NCBI GenBank assembly: GCA_029856425.1
Contig: JAHQWZ010000045.1
Coordinates: 1 to 10,691 of the forward strand
Reading direction: 5' to 3'
Origin: Candidatus Thorarchaeota archaeon
GTDB taxonomy: Archaea; Asgardarchaeota; Thorarchaeia; Thorarchaeales; Thorarchaeaceae
DNA length: 10,691 bases
Shown: positions 6,035 through 10,691 of the stretch, one piece after another
Numbering within the stretch: the stretch's first letter is position 1
Layout of the letters: the number at the start of each line of letters is the position of its first letter
Notes under the pieces: model-generated
The model's input: the letters and a program-made list of their open reading frames with translations, nothing else
Databases searched by the model: none
What the model was told of the DNA's origin: nothing
Made by a program: the position numbers and the translations under genes

Positions 6035-8476
6035 GTGAGTCGCAAGAAGAAAGGCAAGCAAACGAAAGAGAAAAGGACTGACAGGACTGCAGTCTATCTC
6101 TGCCGATGCGGCTCAAATATCGCTGACACTATAGATATTGACTCGTTGAGAGCCAGATATGAGTCCAAGGGAATTTCTGTGGTGGAGGTGAATGACCACC
6201 TCTGTTCTGAGCAGGGAGTCTTTGACCTAATCGATTCCATCAAGAAAGGCAAGGTGGACAAAGCAGTCATTGCTGCATGTTCTCCCCTGCTACATAGGGA
6301 GCTGTTCTCAGACGCGGTGAGAGATGCGGGATTAAATCCAGGAAACCTCCACATGGCAAACATTAGAGAGCAATGCAGTTGGGTTCATTATGACGACCCA
6401 GAGGCGGCAACTGCCAAGGCCGCTGCTATTATAGATACTGGACTCGCCGAAGTAGGTGAATCCTATCCTATTACCACGCATGATATACCAGTGACTCAGA
6501 ATGCATTAGTGATTGGTGGTGGTGTAGCAGGTCTAACCACCGCATTGGAACTCGCTGATTCCGGTATAAGCACTGTTGTTGTGGAGAGAGAGGGATTCTT
6601 AGGAGGCCATATGGCAAAGTGGGACAAGCTTTTCCCTACATTTGACTGCGGAATCTGTATTCTAGGTCCTCTGATGGCGAGAGTCGCAAGACATCCGAAT
6701 ATCCAAACATTACTCCTGACTGACATCATTGATGTAAGAGGAGCGGTTGGTCATTACAAAGTGACTCTTAGAAAGCGACCGCGTTATGTTGATTTGGAAT
6801 CCTGTACAGGATGTAACAAATGTATTGAGGTATGTCCTGTCGAGGTCGCTGACGAGTACAACTATGGTCTTGGCAAAAGAAAAGCCATGGTAAGACCATT
6901 ACTTGACCTAGTGCCGCTTGCACCATATATCGACATGCAGAATTGTGTTATGTGCCAGTCTTGTGCAGGAGTATGTGAGCCGAAGTCCCTTCGATATGAG
7001 GAAGAGGCGTCTACTGAAACGATCACTGTTGGTGCCATTGTTGCTGCAACAGGGTTCATGCCATTCGACCCGAGGATAGTCGAGGAGTTTGGATATGGAG
7101 AGAACCCCGATGTCATCACGTCATTGGAACTTGAAAGGCTATTGAACCCAAGTGGCCCGAGTGGTGGAAAGCTTGTCAAGCCATCGAATGGCGAGGTGCC
7201 TAAGAGAATTGTATTCGTGCCTTGCGTAGGCAGTCGTTCTGAGCGCTTTGGTCGGCCTTATTGCAGTCGTGTCTGTTGCACAGCTTCAGTCAAGGAGGTA
7301 GTACAGATAAGGCAGCAGATTCCTGATGCTGAGGCTTATGTGTTTCATTCCGACATGCGGACTTTCGGAAAGGGACATGAGGAACTTCAGGTCCGTGCAG
7401 CTGGGGAGTATAGGGTGAATTTCATACGAGGTACAGTTGGTGAGGTTGTTCTAGACCCAGTGACCGGACAGACAAGCATCAGGGCAGAGGACACCATGCT
7501 CCGACGACAATTGGAATTGGACGTGGATCTTGTTGTCCTCATGGTTGGAATGGATGCTGAGCCAAGTAATGTTGCTCTTTCAAGATTGCTCAAGGTTCCT
7601 CTGGATGAGAATGGATTCTTCTTGGAACAACATCCCAAGCTAGGACCCAGCACAACAGTGACTAAGGGAGTATTTCTGTCGGGTGTGGCTCAAGGTCCAA
7701 AGGACATCTCAGATACCGTGGCTCACGCTGGGCTTGCAGCTTCAAAGGTCAAGACATTGCTCAATAGTGGAACGGTGATTACTGAGGCTTGTGTTCCATC
7801 CTTTGACCCCTCCCTCTGTATTAGTTGTCGCCTGTGTGAACAGAATTGCACTCCTGATGCAATAACATTCAATGATGACAAGCATCCTTCAATCAACATG
7901 GCTGCCTGCAGAGGCTGCGGATCATGTGCGGCCGCATGCCCATCTGGAGCCTTGAATCTTCCTTGCCTTACAAATGAACAGCTTCTGAGCGCCACAAAAG
8001 CCGCAGTTGAGAGCAATCCTCTAAAGCCTGCAATTGTTGGATATTTGTGCCGCTGGTGTGCTTATGGGGCTGCTGATAGAGCAGGGATTGCTCGCATTAC
8101 ATATCCACCCAACATGATTGCGATACAAGTCCCATGTACCGGACGTCTAAACGTTGAAACTGTAATGACTGCATTTGCAGAGGGTGCTGATGGTGTGGCA
8201 GTTATGGGATGCCACATTCAAGATTGTCACTATAGGTCTGGAGCAAGATATGCCCAAAACAGGATGAGCAAGATAAGAGAGCTATTAAGAGCAGCAGGAA
8301 TCGATGGAGGACGACTGTATTTCGGTAGTGCTTCAGCCTCTGAAGCTGATAGTTTTGCCGAGCAAGTAACGAGGTTTGTAAACAGAGTGACCCGCATGGG
8401 GCCATTGGGAAGAGAGATGATGGACAAACCTGTTGTGACGCCAGTCCCAGACGTGAAAGAGGCAGTTGGAGGTTAG
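6035..8476 (+). CDS. hdrA: HdrA-MvhD fusion: electron-bifurcating flavoprotein subunit A with fused hydrogenase delta domain
   Basis: HdrA is the FAD subunit of soluble heterodisulfide reductase, where electrons bifurcate between ferredoxin and a disulfide. In order: a Lys-rich start, an N-terminal Cys domain (CRCGSN from residue 23, HLCSEQG, AACSPLLH), an FAD Rossmann motif GGGVAG near 161-166, HdrA-type DCGICILGP, ferredoxin motifs from Cys257 (CTGCNKCIEVCP) and Cys304 (CVMCQSCAGVC), PCVGSRSE at about 397 with CSRVCC at 410-415, and two more clusters from Cys595 and Cys625. Residues about 665-800 are an MvhD domain: CRWCAYGAADRAG, PCTGR and MGCHIQDCHY. MvhD, normally a separate protein, passes electrons from hydrogenase or formate dehydrogenase to HdrA. 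GTG 6035 has GGGTGA 5 nt upstream; GTG 6026 would overlap that site. The length of 813 residues equals HdrA plus MvhD. HdrB and HdrC are not in the window. Confidence 0.92.
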   Translation: MSRKKKGKQTKEKRTDRTAVYLCRCGSNIADTIDIDSLRARYESKGISVVEVNDHLCSEQGVFDLIDSIKKGKVDKAVIAACSPLLHRELFSDAVRDAGLNPGNLHMANIREQCSWVHYDDPEAATAKAAAIIDTGLAEVGESYPITTHDIPVTQNALVIGGGVAGLTTALELADSGISTVVVEREGFLGGHMAKWDKLFPTFDCGICILGPLMARVARHPNIQTLLLTDIIDVRGAVGHYKVTLRKRPRYVDLESCTGCNKCIEVCPVEVADEYNYGLGKRKAMVRPLLDLVPLAPYIDMQNCVMCQSCAGVCEPKSLRYEEEASTETITVGAIVAATGFMPFDPRIVEEFGYGENPDVITSLELERLLNPSGPSGGKLVKPSNGEVPKRIVFVPCVGSRSERFGRPYCSRVCCTASVKEVVQIRQQIPDAEAYVFHSDMRTFGKGHEELQVRAAGEYRVNFIRGTVGEVVLDPVTGQTSIRAEDTMLRRQLELDVDLVVLMVGMDAEPSNVALSRLLKVPLDENGFFLEQHPKLGPSTTVTKGVFLSGVAQGPKDISDTVAHAGLAASKVKTLLNSGTVITEACVPSFDPSLCISCRLCEQNCTPDAITFNDDKHPSINMAACRGCGSCAAACPSGALNLPCLTNEQLLSATKAAVESNPLKPAIVGYLCRWCAYGAADRAGIARITYPPNMIAIQVPCTGRLNVETVMTAFAEGADGVAVMGCHIQDCHYRSGARYAQNRMSKIRELLRAAGIDGGRLYFGSASASEADSFAEQVTRFVNRVTRMGPLGREMMDKPVVTPVPDVKEAVGG

Positions 8477-8480
8477 GCCC

Positions 8481-9833
8481 ATGGAACGCCGAAAAGTCAC
8501 TGTCGGTGAAAAGCCTGTCGTTTCCATGGATATTGAAGAAGGCAGGGTGAAACTTGGCTGGAAGACATCTCTGCTCAGAAAGACGCTTGACCATGTGATT
8601 GACAAATGCGTGGGCTGCAGTCTATGCCTGCCTTGCCCCTGGGAAGCAATCACCCTAGGACCAGTTCAAGAAACAGCAGCTGGCAGGATTGAGGGAGCCC
8701 CACTTGTGAATGTCGACCCTGAGCTCTGCACCTTTTGTGGGCTCTGTGACTCTTCATGTATTTTCAATGCTTTTGAAGCCAAATATGAGGGAGAAGGTGC
8801 GATTAATGATTTCGTCAACATCGACGGAGTCCACGCAATTGACGAGGAGAAATGTGCACCTTGTCTGCTGTGCGAGAAAGTCTGTCCAACTGGTTCACTG
8901 GACGCGGAAGTCAAAATCGATTGGAAGAAGGACCTAGTCAAGTATGAGGGGGAAGAGTCAGCAGAGGGCACAATAAAAATAGACGAGGACAAGTGTTCAC
9001 TCTGTGGACTGTGTGAACTCCTTTGCCCGGAAGCAATCAAAATCTACTGGTCAGAGTCAGCTGAGCCGCCAGACTTCAGGCCAGCAGTGAGTATCAGAGC
9101 TATCGACGAAGAATGCGATTACTGTGGATTATGCGCGAAAATATGTCCTGATGAGGCAATTATTGTCGAATGCACCAAGTCAAGCCCCAGAACCATTAAG
9201 GATCCAACGATATCAGGCGAATTGCGGCATAATGATGATACCTGTGTAAAGTGTGGTCTCTGTGCAGAAGTGTGCCCATATGATGCACTGGAGGTAACAA
9301 AGCCGTTCTCAGGAGAGGTCATCGTAGTAAGACGTGACAAGTGCGATCCAGTTGGATGTCACAACTGTTTCAACATTTGCCCAGTCAAAGCAATCTATCC
9401 CACAGGGACTGAAGAGAAGATCAGAATTACAGACAACTGCGTGTACTGTGGTGCTTGTGAACACTCTTGCCCCTATGATGTTCTTGAAACAAAGCGTGAG
9501 GGCTACAATGTTGAGGAGCTTGAGAAGGTTCGTGAGTGGGAGAAGGCTAGAAGGCTGTTCTTTGAAGCAGTAATTGGAAAGGACCCACCCAAGAGTGGGC
9601 TCTTTGAAAGAGAAATAACTGTGCTGGCTGCTCAGCGAGCACGAGTCAACATACGAGAGGGACTGGGATGGGAATTAGAGGATGGCGTCCGCGAGAAAGC
9701 CATGAAGGTCGCTCAGCGTGCACGCGACATGCTCAAATCAAGTCCCAGATTAACGCTGCAAGTAGAACGGGGTCAAATGGAGAAGGTCGTTGAGAAAATT
9801 AAGGGCCCTCCAATAGAGAGTCAAGAGAAGTGA
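8481..9833 (+). CDS. Eight-cluster polyferredoxin, FwdF/FmdF-like
   Basis: This 450-residue polyferredoxin has eight [4Fe-4S] motifs starting at Cys43, 83, 125, 172, 212, 255, 288 and 320. Eight clusters is the number known for FwdF, the electron wire of formylmethanofuran dehydrogenase that also contacts HdrA in methanogen supercomplexes. Motif 1 is shortened to CVGCSLCLPCP (x2 before the last Cys), motif 2 lacks the Pro (CTFCGLCDSSCIF), and motif 7 is expanded (CDPVGCHNCFNICP). After about residue 335 follows a charged helical extension of some 110 residues with no cysteines, which makes it longer than a typical FwdF of about 350. GGAGG at 8468-8472 precedes ATG 8481 by 8 nt, and the gene begins 4 nt after hdrA, so the two are one operon. 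MvhB or Ehb-type polyferredoxin is an alternative; cluster count and the nearby fwdD favour FwdF. Confidence 0.82.
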   Translation: MERRKVTVGEKPVVSMDIEEGRVKLGWKTSLLRKTLDHVIDKCVGCSLCLPCPWEAITLGPVQETAAGRIEGAPLVNVDPELCTFCGLCDSSCIFNAFEAKYEGEGAINDFVNIDGVHAIDEEKCAPCLLCEKVCPTGSLDAEVKIDWKKDLVKYEGEESAEGTIKIDEDKCSLCGLCELLCPEAIKIYWSESAEPPDFRPAVSIRAIDEECDYCGLCAKICPDEAIIVECTKSSPRTIKDPTISGELRHNDDTCVKCGLCAEVCPYDALEVTKPFSGEVIVVRRDKCDPVGCHNCFNICPVKAIYPTGTEEKIRITDNCVYCGACEHSCPYDVLETKREGYNVEELEKVREWEKARRLFFEAVIGKDPPKSGLFEREITVLAAQRARVNIREGLGWELEDGVREKAMKVAQRARDMLKSSPRLTLQVERGQMEKVVEKIKGPPIESQEK

Positions 9834-10197
9834 CTTTGCCGTCTGTCTTTGTAGCTGTGACCTCAATTCCATGCATTTTTGGGGGCGACCCATCGGTAGG
9901 TACTGCTACAAGAGAAAGAGCCCAAGGCCCTCGAGGCACAGATGCAATACCATTCTCAAGCCGTTCATCAATAAAACCACTTACAACGACCTGACCTGCT
10001 TTCGACTTAATGCTGACCGAACCTCCTTCCTTGATACCTAGCTTTTGAAAATCGCTCTTACTGAAAGACGCTCTTGCGGCGAGGTCTTGATATTCTTTAG
10101 AACTCTTGTCCTTCTTAGCCTCAATGTCAACCTCAAATGAGTGAGCTATCACCAATTTCAAGTCAAGATGTGGAAAGAGAAAATCACCTAATGCCAT
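9799..10197 (-). CDS. fwdD: Formylmethanofuran dehydrogenase subunit D (molybdopterin dinucleotide-binding)
   Basis: This 132-residue protein is a single molybdopterin dinucleotide-binding beta-barrel domain. In the Fwd complex FwdD and FwdB together hold the W/Mo-bis-pterin cofactor that reduces CO2. FwdD-like signs are KKDKSSKEYQDLAARASFS, the LGIKEGGSVSIKSKAGQVVV core at about 53-72, and GIASVPRGPWAL at about 83-94, close to the IPMGPWA of known FwdD. Length is normal; the first ten residues (MALGDFLFPH) are unlike the usual short start. The gene is 27 nt downstream of the Ras-like GTPase on the same strand and probably co-transcribed with it. A weak TATA-like GATTTACAC on the minus strand at 10214-10222 might allow separate, leaderless expression. 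Its last 35 nt overlap the convergent polyferredoxin gene. No FwdA or FwdC is beside it. Confidence 0.85.
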   Translation of the reverse strand: MALGDFLFPHLDLKLVIAHSFEVDIEAKKDKSSKEYQDLAARASFSKSDFQKLGIKEGGSVSIKSKAGQVVVSGFIDERLENGIASVPRGPWALSLVAVPTDGSPPKMHGIEVTATKTDGKVTSLDSLLEGP

Positions 10198-10224
10198 GTC
10201 TGCTTCGCCTAGAGTGTAAATCGG

Positions 10225-10691
10225 TTAGGTCAGACCACCCGCTTCTAGGATTTTAATAGCTAGTTCGAGGAAAGATGCCTCAACATTATGGCCAGTCTTT
10301 GCTGAAGTTTCAAGAAAGCTCGTATGAACACCGCGGTCTCTAATCCGCCCTGCCAGAGCTTCACCCTCCGCTGTTGTCACAATGGTCTGCTGCATCACTG
10401 GATTATCCTTGAACTGGTCCCTGAGGTCGATCTTATTGCCTATCAGAACGATTGGAATCTTTTTGCCTGCGTTGTTCCAGCACTCATCAAGCCAGTTTTC
10501 GATGTTGTCAAATGATGTACGTTCCACAGTGGAATAGACAGCCAATGCACCCTGTGCACCCCTATAGAATGTAGAACGTACATTCTTGAAGTGCTCTTGC
10601 CCAGCGAGATCCCAGATCTGAATGCTGACGTCATGTCCTCCCTCAAGACTCATCTTCTTGACTGCGAAGTCAGCGCCAATGGTGATCATGT
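10225..10691 (-). CDS. Ras/Rab-like small GTPase, 5'-truncated by window edge
   Basis: This is the C-terminal about 155 residues of a Ras-superfamily GTPase, a GTP-dependent molecular switch. Visible boxes are G2 TIGADF at the start, G3 WDLAGQE, G4 GNKIDL and G5 ETSAKTG. The P-loop (GxxxxGKS/T) must lie upstream beyond the right edge; the methionine at 10689 precedes TIGADF and is most likely internal, not the true start. The sequence is closest in style to the Rab-like GTPases that are abundant in Asgard archaea. It ends ILEAGGLT with no C-terminal cysteines, so no prenylation signal is present and membrane attachment of the eukaryotic kind is unlikely. The stop lies 27 nt before fwdD, suggesting a shared transcript. 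Substrate pathway and regulators cannot be told from sequence. Confidence 0.92.
   Translation of the reverse strand, partial: MITIGADFAVKKMSLEGGHDVSIQIWDLAGQEHFKNVRSTFYRGAQGALAVYSTVERTSFDNIENWLDECWNNAGKKIPIVLIGNKIDLRDQFKDNPVMQQTIVTTAEGEALAGRIRDRGVHTSFLETSAKTGHNVEASFLELAIKILEAGGLT

Noticed and set aside
8202..8653. Several overlapping minus-strand frames of 65-130 codons across the hdrA/polyferredoxin junction
   Set aside because: They are antisense to well-supported Fe-S protein genes, have low-complexity Ser/Leu-rich translations and match no family.
1..10691. CRISPR array, insertion sequence or other mobile element
   Set aside because: No regularly spaced repeats, no transposase or integrase reading frame, and no terminal inverted repeats were seen.

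Overview
The window reads as a piece of an Asgard archaeon genome. The strongest single clue is a Ras/Rab-type small GTPase fragment at the right edge, with a WDLAGQE switch II, NKID and ETSAK boxes. It sits beside archaeal C1 and energy genes: CODH/ACS alpha subunit, formylmethanofuran dehydrogenase subunits, HdrA and a polyferredoxin. Moderate base composition (mid-40s %GC by eye) fits Thorarchaeia-like Asgards better than AT-rich Lokiarchaeia, but that rank is a guess. Several ribosome binding sites contain GGTGA or GGAGG, as expected for archaeal 16S rRNA.

Layout. (1) 1-1394, minus: the N-terminal 464 residues of the CO dehydrogenase/acetyl-CoA synthase alpha subunit (CdhA), cut by the left edge. 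(2) 1581-4081, minus: a tight three-gene operon, transcribed as an Fe-S/ferredoxin protein, a FwdB-like protein, then a CooC-type Ni-insertion ATPase. The FwdB-like protein appears to lack the metal-ligand Cys and neighbouring His of true FwdB. (3) 4082-4550: a divergent intergenic region with short inverted repeats, a TATA-like box, and a long imperfect hairpin that would bury the ribosome binding site of the next gene. (4) 4551-5868, plus: two unrecognised small proteins and a 2x[4Fe-4S] ferredoxin with a helical tail. (5) 5869-6034: a T-rich terminator candidate and a three-segment leader whose middle segment can pair with either flank, one flank holding the next ribosome binding site. (6) 6035-9833, plus: an HdrA-MvhD fusion followed 4 nt later by an eight-cluster FwdF-like polyferredoxin. 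(7) 9799-10691, minus: FwdD, whose 3' end overlaps the polyferredoxin by 35 nt, and upstream of it the GTPase, cut by the right edge.

Together the genes describe the carbon and electron core of an archaeal Wood-Ljungdahl pathway. CdhA and CooC serve the carbonyl branch. FwdD and the FwdF-like polyferredoxin belong to the first step of the methyl branch (CO2 to formylmethanofuran). The HdrA-MvhD fusion is the flavin electron-bifurcating hub that in methanogens delivers low-potential electrons to Fwd. HdrB, HdrC, hydrogenase subunits and FwdA/FwdC are not in the window, so the electron donor and full complexes cannot be named. The most unusual content is the operon built around the apparently ligand-less FwdB homologue, the two orphan genes with their ferredoxin, and the two structured leaders.
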